This document shows, in pieces, positions 50,594 through 59,900 of a stretch of 64,000 nt of DNA. The translations under genes were made by a program, and so were the position numbers. The notes under the pieces were generated by a model, which did no database searches, had not been told where the DNA came from, and was given only the letters and a program-made list of their open reading frames with translations. This DNA is from Pseudomonadales bacterium (lineage in GTDB: Bacteria; Pseudomonadota; Gammaproteobacteria; Pseudomonadales; Ketobacteraceae). Where the stretch lies: positions 58,450 through 122,449 of the forward strand of contig JAGUVW010000015.1 of the NCBI GenBank assembly GCA_020062665.1, written 5' to 3'. Within the stretch, counting starts at the first letter, position 1, and the number at the start of each line of letters is the position of its first letter.

Positions 50594-51370
50594 ATGCCCG
50601 ACCTGATCAGACTCACGCTGGCTGTCAGCGCCAGTGCGTTGCTGCTGGCCTGTTCCAGCAATACCAAGATGGACGACGGCTCGTACCGCACCATTGGGCA
50701 GAAGGCGCCCAGACAGGTGCAGAACCATGCCGCCGACCAGATCAACGAGCAGGCGGGCAGCCGCTCGGAATGGGTGGCCCAGAGCGGCTACCAGGTGACG
50801 CCAGAGGACGTGCCAGTGCCCGACTTTCCCGGTGCCACTGCGCAGGCGCAGCTGAAGGGCGCCCAGCGCAGTATTGGCAACAGCCAGATCGTGCGTTACG
50901 GTCACCCGCGCATCGTTGACAAGATCGTGCAGACAGCCCGCATCCACTGCCAGCCGTTGCAGTACAAGATTTCCACCAACAAGAACAGTTTCTGGGGCGA
51001 CGGCAGCGGTGTGCTCACCCAATGCACCTACCGTTTCCCGGCCTTCTGCGGCGCCCACACCTATTCCCTGCTGACCTATGGCGAAAAGGAAGTGCTGGTC
51101 TACAAGCCCAAGGACGGCACGCACTATGTGATCGATACCTTGAAGGGAACGCCCAAATCGCAGACGGGCCTGTGGGATCAGGATGACCACATCGGCACCA
51201 GCACCACCAACGCGGGGTATTTTTTCGAGGGCGACTACAACCGCCCCTACCAGCAGGATCAGTTCAACCCCGCCAATCTGGGCTGGATCATCAAGGCATC
51301 CCACCAGGATGAGGAAAAATACGGCCAGCTCTATCACAAGGCGATTGCCGAGATCACCCAGTGCTTCTGA
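50594..51370 (+). CDS. Lipoprotein of unknown function divergent from vgrG
   Basis: A 258-aa protein; ATG 50594 begins MPDLIRLTLAVSASALLLAC (lipobox, Cys20). The mature part has no hydrophobic segment and contains four or five cysteines (IHCQP, TQCTY, FCGAH, TQCF). Conserved-looking pieces are SKNSFWGDGSGVLTQC and GYFFEGDYNRPY-like strings rich in aromatic residues. The gene shares the regulon motif with vgrG and is followed by a convergent hcp. Immunity factor or T6SS-associated surface lipoprotein are possibilities; I cannot decide. Confidence 0.72.
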   Translation: MPDLIRLTLAVSASALLLACSSNTKMDDGSYRTIGQKAPRQVQNHAADQINEQAGSRSEWVAQSGYQVTPEDVPVPDFPGATAQAQLKGAQRSIGNSQIVRYGHPRIVDKIVQTARIHCQPLQYKISTNKNSFWGDGSGVLTQCTYRFPAFCGAHTYSLLTYGEKEVLVYKPKDGTHYVIDTLKGTPKSQTGLWDQDDHIGTSTTNAGYFFEGDYNRPYQQDQFNPANLGWIIKASHQDEEKYGQLYHKAIAEITQCF

Positions 51371-51444
51371 TCGCGGGCACGGCGAATGACAGCAGCTGGC
51401 GCCGGATGCCATCGGCCTGCCATCGCCTGACTGCATTTCTAGCG

Positions 51445-51475
51445 CGAAAAATAACCGGCCCACTGGGAGCCGGTT
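51445..51475 (-). terminator. Rho-independent terminator of hcp
   Basis: A perfect stem aaccggc (51453-51459) / gccggtt (51469-51475) with a 9-nt loop is followed on the minus strand by a U-rich run (51446-51452 on the plus strand is A-rich). It lies 28 nt after the hcp stop. Confidence 0.82.
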
Positions 51476-51502
51476 CTGGTGTGCTGCCGGAGAAATTCCC
51501 CA

Positions 51503-52018
51503 CTACACCTTGAGTACGCGCCAGTCGTCGTGGCCGGATGTGCCGGACACCACGTGTGTCCAGGTGATTTTCCGGTAAGTAAACGACACGTCTTCCAGGT
51601 GGGTGAAGTGCGCCTGGCCCGGATCCTGACAGTTCGGCATGTAGGCCTTGATGTCGACGATGATGGCGTCTTCCAGTTCGATGGTGAAGTAGTGTTCCTG
51701 CTGGCCGGTGCCGGAGGTGCGCCACCATTCGATCACGCACTTGGTCATGCGCTCGCCGGAGGTCAGGGCGGAGTACAGCAGCGGGGAGCACTTGTCGAAC
51801 ACCTTGGTGATCACAACCGGCTGGTGCACGCGCTGGCCAGTGGGCTGACCGCTTTGCGGATCGCGGGGCAGGATGATGTTGTGCTTGAACGCTTCTACCA
51901 GACACTGGTCTTCGTGGCCTTCCTGGTAGATGTTGCCCACGCTGGGCTCGGTGAAGTTGCCTGCGGTGATCAAACCTTGCAGTTCGCCTTCGATGGTCAT
52001 GTACGCTGGTGTTGGCAT
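51503..52018 (-). CDS. hcp: T6SS tube protein Hcp (TssD)
   Basis: A 171-aa Hcp: PAYMTIEGELQGLITAGNFT at the start, HQPVVITKVFDKCSPLLYSA, CVIEWWRTSG and HYFTIELEDAIIVDIKAYMP, then FTYRKITWTHVVSGTSGHDDW. It forms the stacked hexameric tube inside the TssBC sheath. It is monocistronic, with a sigma-54-type promoter and its own terminator, as expected for a protein needed in large amounts. Confidence 0.97.
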   Translation of the reverse strand: MPTPAYMTIEGELQGLITAGNFTEPSVGNIYQEGHEDQCLVEAFKHNIILPRDPQSGQPTGQRVHQPVVITKVFDKCSPLLYSALTSGERMTKCVIEWWRTSGTGQQEHYFTIELEDAIIVDIKAYMPNCQDPGQAHFTHLEDVSFTYRKITWTHVVSGTSGHDDWRVLKV

Positions 52019-52374
52019 TGCCGATACCTCTTCAAATATCCGTTTTTGTGTGAGTCCGTTGTCGGTGTCCGGCGGGGCTGTGCCGGTTGCCGATGTCTGG
52101 GATCAGCGGTTGTGCTGATGCCGGGTTTATAGCGAGCGCCGTGCCAGAAAATCTATCTTGCTGTTTTTGAATGAAAAAATTTTGCACCACGGGAATTCGC
52201 CCGTTATCACCACTGCGTTGGCTACCTGAACTGAGCAGACATCTGCGCAAACTTTTACTGCGCTGTACGACTCACCGCGCATTACTGACCCAAGGCAATA
52301 AAACGACCCGGCACGCAGGCTAAAATCCGCGCCCTTATTTGTTCTGCAAACAGATAATTTCTTCAGGTGAATTC
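52019..52374. other. Intergenic region between hcp and trhP (356 bp)
   Basis: The region holds the hcp sigma-54 promoter and an untranslated leader of roughly 110 nt for hcp. Its right half should contain the trhP promoter, but I find no convincing -35/-10 pair. No open frame longer than 30 codons with a ribosome binding site is evident. The A/T-rich stretch at 52145-52190, upstream of the -24 element, is a possible activator or IHF region. Confidence 0.6.
52131..52146 (-). promoter_or_regulatory. Sigma-54 promoter of hcp
   Basis: The minus strand reads TGGCACG-GCGC-TCGCT. The -24 element is perfect and the -12 element has one mismatch (TCGC for TTGC), with invariant GG and GC correctly spaced. 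It closely resembles the fliL promoter (TGGTACG-GCGC-TTGCT). It lies 113 nt upstream of hcp. The sigma-54 activator encoded at 32068-33768 is the likely regulator. Confidence 0.75.
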
Positions 52375-53706
52375 ATGAAACCGGAACTGCTGTCCCCCGC
52401 CGGCACGATCAAAAGCATGCAATACGCATTCGCCTATGGGGCCGATGCCATCTACGCCGGCCAGCCGCGCTACAGCCTGCGCGTGCGCAATAACGAGTTC
52501 AACAAGGAAGAGAACCTGGAAAAGGCCATTCAGCTGGCTCACGCCCAGGGCAAACAGTTTTATCTGGCCACGAATCTGGCGCCCCACAACGACAAGATCC
52601 GCTCATTCATCCGCGACATGGAGCCCGTGATCGCGATGCAGCCCGACGCCCTGATCATGTCCGATCCCGGCCTGATCATGCTGGTGCGGGAAACCTGGCC
52701 CGCTCAGGTTGTGCATCTTTCCGTACAGGCCAATGCGGTGAACTGGGCGACGGTGAAATTCTGGCAGCAGCAGGGCATCAAGCGGGTGATTCTGTCCCGG
52801 GAGCTATCGCTGGAGGAAATCGAGGAAATCCGCCAGCGGGTGCCCGACATGGAGCTGGAAACCTTCGTCCATGGTGCGCTGTGCATCGCCTATTCCGGCC
52901 GCTGTTTGTTATCCGGCTACATGACCCACCGGGATTCCAACCAGGGCGCCTGTACCAATTCCTGCCGCTGGAAATACGATGCCCATGAAGCGCAGCAAAC
53001 GCCCGAAGGCAACATCGTGGCGGTGAATCCCGCGGTGCAAACCTTCACGCCGGACAAACAGCAGGTCGAGGATATCCAGAACCGGATATTCCTGCTGCAG
53101 GAAGAAAACCGCCCCGGCGAGTACATGCCCGCCTACGAGGACGAGCACGGCACCTATATCATGAACTCCCGCGATCTGCGCGCGGTGCAGCACGTCAAGC
53201 GGCTGGCGGAGATCGGTGTGCACTCACTGAAAATCGAGGGCCGTACCAAGTCCCATTTCTATGTGGCGCGCACGGCGCAGATTTATCGTCAGGCCATTGA
53301 TGACGCGGCGGCAGGCAGGGACTTCGACTGGAAAATGATGGACGCGCTGGAGGGCCTGGCCAATCGCGGTTACACGGAAGGTTTTTATCGCCGCCACTTG
53401 CCGGCGGAGTTCCAGAACTACGAGCAGAACACATCGCTGTCGGCCACCCAGCAGTTCGTGGGTGAAGTCATGGAGCACGATCGCCAGCGCGGCATGCTCA
53501 GCGTGAACGTCAAAAATCGCTTTACCGTGGGCAACCTGCTGGAGTTGATGACACCGCAGGGCAATTTCACCTTCCGGCTGGATGCGCTGGAATCGCTGAA
53601 GGGCGAGAAGCTGGAAGTGGCACCGGGGGATGGCTGGCAGGTGCGAATTCCCGCTCCCGCCGAGATCGATCCGGCCTTTGCGCTGCTCATGCGCAACGAC
53701 GGCTAG
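52375..53706 (+). CDS. trhP: tRNA hydroxylation protein TrhP (YegQ, U32 peptidase family)
   Basis: A 443-aa protein of the U32 collagenase-like family: MKPELLSPAGTIKSMQYAFA at the start, GADAIYAGQPRYSLRVRNNE, the cysteine signature FVHGALCIAYSGRCLLSGYM, then GACTNSCRW and SLKIEGRTKSHFYVARTAQ. This matches YegQ/TrhP, which with prephenate-dependent chemistry takes part in 5-hydroxyuridine formation at wobble U34 of tRNA; four Cys for an iron-sulfur cluster are visible. Start ATG 52375 follows CAGGTG; an in-frame start at 52339 is less likely. It is unrelated to the flanking T6SS genes. Confidence 0.93.
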   Translation: MKPELLSPAGTIKSMQYAFAYGADAIYAGQPRYSLRVRNNEFNKEENLEKAIQLAHAQGKQFYLATNLAPHNDKIRSFIRDMEPVIAMQPDALIMSDPGLIMLVRETWPAQVVHLSVQANAVNWATVKFWQQQGIKRVILSRELSLEEIEEIRQRVPDMELETFVHGALCIAYSGRCLLSGYMTHRDSNQGACTNSCRWKYDAHEAQQTPEGNIVAVNPAVQTFTPDKQQVEDIQNRIFLLQEENRPGEYMPAYEDEHGTYIMNSRDLRAVQHVKRLAEIGVHSLKIEGRTKSHFYVARTAQIYRQAIDDAAAGRDFDWKMMDALEGLANRGYTEGFYRRHLPAEFQNYEQNTSLSATQQFVGEVMEHDRQRGMLSVNVKNRFTVGNLLELMTPQGNFTFRLDALESLKGEKLEVAPGDGWQVRIPAPAEIDPAFALLMRNDG

Positions 53707-53713
53707 CGGATCG

Positions 53714-56218
53714 TCAGGGTTTCAATTCCCGCACCAGTCGCAGGCCCCGGAAAGGCGCAGCCGCCTCCGGGGCTTTGTCGTTGCGATAACGGGCATTGCA
53801 CAGGTTGATGGGGGAATCGGCGCCGCCGCCCACCAGCGTCACACCGGCGTCGGTCTGCACCCATTCTTCCACATTGCCGAAGATGTTCAGCAGACCCAGG
53901 CTGTTGGCGTACCCCTGATCCACCGGCCGCACCGTGCTGCCACGCACCACCCTTCCCGCCGCACTGACAATGCAGTTGTGATCCGACACGCCGCTGTCAT
54001 CCCGCGCTGCTGCCAGCCATTCCTGCAACGTGGGCAGACGGTATTCATAACCGGTCATTCGGCTCAACCATTGCGCATAAAAACGCGCCTGTTGCAGATC
54101 GATGTCGGTGAGCGGCGCAAGACTCGGCGCTCGCGGTGTGCAGCGGCGATAGAGCGTGCAATACAGATTGAAATCGTTGACGGAAATTTCACTGCGCGTG
54201 ATGGCGAAAGGTGCGATGCCGTCGGCTTTCACCACCACCAGCTCCGGGCCGGTGTGCGATCTGGAGAGGCTGTCGCGGCAACGCCGTCCTTGCTGCTTGC
54301 CCTGATTGGCCAGGCGAATGTCGCAGGGATCCTGCCGTTCCGCGGGCTTCTGCGCCACCGCCAACAGAGGCGTGGCACCGAACAGACGCTGATGCAGGCC
54401 GGCAAAGGCCTTGCCGTTTCCACCCTGCTGCTGCATGACGATGAAATCGCGAATGCCCTGGCGGATAACCGCGTGCAAGCCGGCGTCCACCTGCGCCAGC
54501 GCCTGCAGGAATGCCGGCAGTTGTTCCGGGTTCTGGTGCAGATCAAAGTCCTGCAGCAACGCTCTGACCGCTGCCAGATTGTCGTTTTGGCGGTTCGACG
54601 CAGACACGGCTGCAGTTTCGGCGCTGGTGCTGACGGGCGTGCGCTGCAGCCGCTCGCGAATCTGCTGAAAGCGTTGCGCTTCCTGCGGAAACAGCTGATC
54701 CGCCTGCGCCAGAATCGTACCCGCCCGCTCTCGCTGACCCAGATAGATGGCGACGCCGGCTTCCTGCGCCAGCAACGACTTCAGATCCTGCTGCAACAGT
54801 GAATGCGCAGGTGCCACCCGCGCCAGATCCTGCACCTGTGCCGCAAACGGCACCGGTGTCGCAGTGAAATCCCGCTGTTCCACCCGTTGCTGCAGCTGGG
54901 TCGCCAGCGCTGCCACAAACGCTTCGCGCTGACGATCAAAGCGAGAAATACCTTCCTGAATGCGCGAGGAATCCGGATACAGGCTTCCCACCTGCTGCAG
55001 ATACTGCTCCAGCTGCTGGAACTGCGTGGCGGTTTCAAGCGCTGGCAATTGCTGCTCGATGCGCTCGGCAATGTCATCGCGAGCGCGCTCCAGCACCACC
55101 ACCTTGTCACTGCCGGACAGCGCGCGAATATCCTGCACCGCCTGCTGCACCTGCGCCGCATCCGCCGACACCAGCTGATTCGCCAGCACGCGGACCGACC
55201 GGTTCAGGTACACGTTGACGCCGATGACCAGCGCCAGCACCAGCACCGCCGCCACACCCACCCGCTGATACAGTCGCCGCACGTCGGCCTGCTCATTGAA
55301 AAATGCACGCTGAAAACTGTCGGCACTGAACGCGGCCGACGGCTGGAATTGCAACAGCTGCTGCAGCGCGCGCCACTGGAACGATTTGAGTGCCGGAATG
55401 CGGGCGGCCTTGAGCCGAGCGGCATCGGCCTCGGTGGCACGCTTGCGCTGGAACGGATGTTTGCCTGTCAGCAGCAGATAGAAGATGCAACCCAGGGCAT
55501 AGAGATCATCCTGCGCCTGCGGCCGCTCCCCTGCCAGCATGCGCACGCTGGCATAGGCCGGCGTCAGCGCGTTGAGCACCTGGGCGTCGAAATGGCTACC
55601 ACCCTGCATGGCCTGGGCGATTCCGAAATCCAGAATCTTCACCCGCCCGTCTTTCATCAGAAAAATATTGGCCGGCTTCAGATCCGCGTGCACGATGCCC
55701 TGCTTGTGCGCGTAGGATACCGCCTGACAGATCTGGCGCATCATGCCCAGCGCGTCCACCAAGGGCAGGCCGGCAGGTTTGCGCGCCAGCACCTGATCCA
55801 GCGACTGGCCTTCGAGCAATTCCATGGTCATGAACGCCAGATCACCTTCGCGATCGAAGTCGTACACGCTCACGATATTGGGATGAGCCAGACGTTGGGT
55901 TTTCTTGGTTTCCTGCTGCAGCGCCACCAGGGCGTGCTCGTGACGGGAAAAGGTTTCGTTGATGAGTTTGAGTGCCACCCAGGGATGCTGATCGCCCGCT
56001 TCCACCTGCCGCAGATCCCGTGCCTTGAACACTGCACCCATGCCACCGCTGCCCAGCAGTTCCACCAGTTCGAAACGCTGTTTCAGGATGTGGCCGATAC
56101 TCCCCGAGCGCTTGCGCGGCGCAGCAGCGGTGGGTGATTTGCCTGCCACCACCGTGGCGTCCGGCACGACGGGTTTGGGTTTTTTCTGGATGACGGTGTG
56201 ATCCGGTTGTTCGCTCAT
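53714..56218 (-). CDS. ppkA: T6SS regulatory Ser/Thr kinase PpkA with C-terminal FGE-type domain
   Basis: An 834-aa membrane kinase. The kinase domain (about 40-300) has the glycine loop LLGSGGMGAVFKA, the ATP-anchoring Lys in VALK, the catalytic loop HADLKPANIF (Ala in place of the Arg of HRD) and DFGIA. A transmembrane helix at about 315-335 (VAAVLVLALVIGVNVYL) is followed by a periplasmic coiled coil of about 250 residues and a C-terminal FGE/SUMF1-like domain (RLPTLQEWLAAARDD, NIFGNVEEWVQT, FRGLRLVREL). PpkA phosphorylates the FHA protein to trigger T6SS assembly. It overlaps pppA by an ATGA junction. Confidence 0.93.
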   Translation of the reverse strand: MSEQPDHTVIQKKPKPVVPDATVVAGKSPTAAAPRKRSGSIGHILKQRFELVELLGSGGMGAVFKARDLRQVEAGDQHPWVALKLINETFSRHEHALVALQQETKKTQRLAHPNIVSVYDFDREGDLAFMTMELLEGQSLDQVLARKPAGLPLVDALGMMRQICQAVSYAHKQGIVHADLKPANIFLMKDGRVKILDFGIAQAMQGGSHFDAQVLNALTPAYASVRMLAGERPQAQDDLYALGCIFYLLLTGKHPFQRKRATEADAARLKAARIPALKSFQWRALQQLLQFQPSAAFSADSFQRAFFNEQADVRRLYQRVGVAAVLVLALVIGVNVYLNRSVRVLANQLVSADAAQVQQAVQDIRALSGSDKVVVLERARDDIAERIEQQLPALETATQFQQLEQYLQQVGSLYPDSSRIQEGISRFDRQREAFVAALATQLQQRVEQRDFTATPVPFAAQVQDLARVAPAHSLLQQDLKSLLAQEAGVAIYLGQRERAGTILAQADQLFPQEAQRFQQIRERLQRTPVSTSAETAAVSASNRQNDNLAAVRALLQDFDLHQNPEQLPAFLQALAQVDAGLHAVIRQGIRDFIVMQQQGGNGKAFAGLHQRLFGATPLLAVAQKPAERQDPCDIRLANQGKQQGRRCRDSLSRSHTGPELVVVKADGIAPFAITRSEISVNDFNLYCTLYRRCTPRAPSLAPLTDIDLQQARFYAQWLSRMTGYEYRLPTLQEWLAAARDDSGVSDHNCIVSAAGRVVRGSTVRPVDQGYANSLGLLNIFGNVEEWVQTDAGVTLVGGGADSPINLCNARYRNDKAPEAAAPFRGLRLVRELKP

Positions 56219-56943
56219 GTCGCCTGCACTGTGATTACGCTGACGGTGACATTGTCCCGCGCTGCACCTGCCAGGGTTTGCTGAATCAGTTCCTGCGCCA
56301 TCACCTGGCTGTCCATGTCACGGGCCAGTATGGCCATGATGGTATCCGGATGCAATTCGCCGTGCAGGCCGTCGCTGCATAGCAGCAACACATCCTGCGG
56401 CTGCAGCTGGAAGGAAATCTGTTCCAGCTGCAATTCTTCGTCCACGCCCACCGCGCGGGTGATGACATGGCGCTGGGGATGGGTGCTGGCCTCATCCGGT
56501 GCCAGCATGCCCTGCTCGATCATTTCCTCCACCAGACTGTGATCGCGGCTCATCTGATACAGACATTGATCGCGATACAGATACAGGCGGCTGTCGCCGG
56601 CCCACAGGCACGCACATTCATCGCCGTCGACAATCAGCACCACCACCGTGCTCCCCATCACCTGATCGTCGTGGGTGATGGTCATCTCGCGGGTGAGGCG
56701 GATGTTCACTTGCTGCAGCGCAGTCGCCACCCGATCGATGCGGGCCGGCAGATCGTCGTGCAGTTGCAGGTGGGCGAGCGCCGCCACCACCATGGCCGAC
56801 GCAACTTCGCCCGCTTCATGCCCGCCCATGCCATCCGCCACGCACCAGATGCCCTGGGCCGGGTTATCGCACACCGCGTCTTCATTCAGCGCACGCACAT
56901 GGCCGGTGTGGGTGGCGCAGGCTGATCGAAAAGCCAGAGGCAT
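56215..56943 (-). CDS. pppA: T6SS PP2C-type phosphatase PppA
   Basis: A 242-aa PP2C phosphatase with the metal-binding motifs LNEDAVCDN, CVADGMGGHEAGEVAS, LWAGDSRLYL, LLCSDGLHGEL and ARDNVTVSVI. It reverses PpkA phosphorylation of the FHA protein. Encoded between tssM and ppkA, overlapping the latter by 4 bp. All catalytic aspartates appear present. Confidence 0.94.
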   Translation of the reverse strand: MPLAFRSACATHTGHVRALNEDAVCDNPAQGIWCVADGMGGHEAGEVASAMVVAALAHLQLHDDLPARIDRVATALQQVNIRLTREMTITHDDQVMGSTVVVLIVDGDECACLWAGDSRLYLYRDQCLYQMSRDHSLVEEMIEQGMLAPDEASTHPQRHVITRAVGVDEELQLEQISFQLQPQDVLLLCSDGLHGELHPDTIMAILARDMDSQVMAQELIQQTLAGAARDNVTVSVITVQAT

Positions 56944-56952
56944 CGGAACTCC

Positions 56953-59900
56953 TTACAGCCGTCGCGGCAGTTCGTACTGGCCCAGATAATCGCGGCCGAA
57001 AGGATTGATGGCGCTGCTGGCCAGCAGTTCGTACGTCGCCTTGCGCTCCTTGTCCTTCACCACCAGGGTGAAACGATCGGCGTAACCGGATTTCTGCAGT
57101 GGCTGACGATCCAGATAGCGGAACAATGCCCACGCACCCTGCACCTGATCGCTGAAACGCACGCCGTAGTGATCCTCGAACATGTACTGCAAACCTTCGC
57201 TGCCACTGCTGGCAGGCCAGGACACTTCGGTGGCGCGGGCCGGGCCGTGCCGGTACTCCATCTGCGTGCCCAGCACACCCAGTTCGAAGCGGTTGATGTT
57301 GGCATCCAGATACGTGGCCTTGAGTTTGAAATCCACCCGCGGCGTATCGCTCTTGCCGAAGAACACTTTGCGTATCAGCGCAGCCTGTTCGAAACGCGCC
57401 AGCGTGAAGGCATTCATGCCCAGGCCCTGCCCGTCCACCGTTTTGGCACGCCAGGGGGACTGGCGCGTGTCGACAAACGGTTCCAGATATTGTTTGAAGA
57501 ACTGCTCCTCGATGCCGCCGGGACGGAAAAATTCCGCGAAGTCCGCCACGGTGACATCCACCCGCGCGGTCTTTTCCAGCGGATAGCGGCCCTTGATGCT
57601 GCGTTCATAGAAAGGCCACACCATCACTTCATATTCCGTCACTACGTGGGAACGCGCTGCGCCCAGCACGTGACCCCAGGCCCGATCCACCAGCATGTCC
57701 ACCCACTGCCGCAGCGGATCGGGCAGATGGCGCGCTTCCACTTTCAGTTTGCCGATGGCATCGGCGCGGCCGTTTGCCATGCGCCCCAGCGCCAGATCAT
57801 AGGCCGCCTGATCCGGCGAACCGCTGGACGCAACGCCTTCCAGAAACATCTGCAGTTCCGTGAGCCCGGCAAACAGGCGTTCCACCGGCGCCGGGCCACT
57901 GCCCTTCACGCCCATCAATCCGTGCACCGGCTTGAAACGTTCATCCACCAGCGTGGCGGGATTTTCCGGCAGATTGATCAGACGATTGCGCGACGCCAGC
58001 GACGCAATGCGCGTGAGTTTGCTGGCCTTGCTGGTGACAGTGCTCGCTACGCTGCCCAGGGCCTTGGCATCCTGCGCCAGCGCGGCAGTGTCCACCACTG
58101 GTTTCGACAACTGGGTGTGGGCGCTGACTTCCTCCAGTACGCGCCGCAGCGGCGAACTGCCGTTCACCATCTCGTTCAGCAGGCGCACGGTTTCATCCAG
58201 CGTGGTGGGACGCTGCAACTGCAATCGCGTCAGCGCCGATTGCCAGTAGCCGATGTAGTCGTCCAGATAGTTTTTTTCCACCGTGGCCTGCACCGTGGCC
58301 AGATCCAGATCGCTCATGTCCTGGTTACGCGGGCCAACCACCCAGCTGTCGTCCGCCAGTTGCTCGATGATGTTTTCCTGTTGCGGCTTGAAGAAATCAT
58401 GATAACCCTCGGCAGTGTAGAGCCAGGGAATCGCGACGAATTCGCCGGAAAATACTGGGTGAATGCTGTTGCCGATCACGGTATCGAAGCGGTAGTCCAT
58501 AGGATGGGCCTGCCGCGCCCGCTCCTTGATGGCGGTGTAGATCTGACGCGCCAGCGGCACCTGACGCAAAATACGGCGCGTGTCTTCCACCAGCGCATCA
58601 TCCACCGTCAGCGTTGGCCATTTCTGTTTCGTCAGCCGGTCGAAATGCAGATTCAACGCCTGCAGCTGATCGGGCTGATCCGCGTAACGGTTCTGCCAGT
58701 CTGCTTTCAGCCAGGCGCCCACGTAGTCCTTGTCCAGCCGCTCCGGCAACGCCAGCATCAGATACGCTTTAAGAGACTGGTGCAGGTATTCCGGCACATC
58801 GCTGTTCTGTCGCAACTGCTGCGCCAGCTGATTCTGCAAAGTGCGAAAGAAATCCTGCTGCAGCCAGCGCTGGTATTCATTGTCGGCCGCCTTGCGCACC
58901 GGATTACCCTGATACAGGCCGAAGCCCATCTTCCAGTCGTCCTGCTGTGGCGCGTAGACATCGCGCAGCGCCAGCAACGGTTGCACCGACGGCAGAATCT
59001 GCTCCGGCAACGTCTGGTCGCCCAGCTTGCCACGGCCTTCCATATAGTCCGCCAGATGTTCATCGGCCCGGTTGAGGCGGGATTCATTCAGGCCATAACT
59101 GGTGGACCACAGCGCCGCCATGCCCACAGCGCCACCCAGTGTCAGCACATAACCCGTGTTCTGCAGCCAGCGCATTTTCGATTCGTAACGACGGTTGACG
59201 CTGACCAGTTCCGCCTCGGGAAAAATGATCTGCTGGAACAGATTGCGAATGAAAAAACTCTTGCCCTGGGTAGGCGCACCACCCAGCAATGCATCCTGCT
59301 GAAAGCCCAACCGCCCCGCCACGCTGTGCAGCATTTTCTGCATGCCGGCGCCTTCCTGCGTGCCACTGGTCAGGTACACGCCACGCAGCAAAAACTGATC
59401 GTGAAAACGGGATTCGCTGAACGTGCGCCCGATGAATTCCGCCGCCGGCTGGCGGATCTTTTCAAATTCCGCCGGAAAACCCAGGATGGAGGAACGGCGC
59501 TGAAAATCCCGCTCCATATGGAATTTCGCCAGCAGATTGTCCTGCAGCCGTTTCGACAGCAGCTCGAATTCCTCGCCGAACAGCTGGTGATAGGTTTGCA
59601 GCGGCTGCAGTTTTTCCGGGAACGTCATGCCCCACACCTGCGCCCGTTCTTCCTTGCCCATCATGTCGAAATATTGGGAGAAGCCCTGCAGCAGGTCGCA
59701 CTTGGTCAGCAGCAGATAGACGGGGAAATTCACGCCCAGCTGATCGGTGAGCTCCTGCAGGCGCGCGCGGATGGCATTCACGTTCGCCACCCGCTCCGCT
59801 TCGGTCTGGCGTTGCAGTTCGTCGATACCCATGGCAATCAGCACGCCGTTGATGGGGCGCCGCTTGCGGTATTTTTTCAGCAGGCCGATAAATCCTTTCC

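Noticed and set aside
50479..50745. N-terminal extension of VgrG
   Set aside because: It reads through the palindromic control element and the divergent lipoprotein start; the VgrG fold begins at MNAPANITRF.
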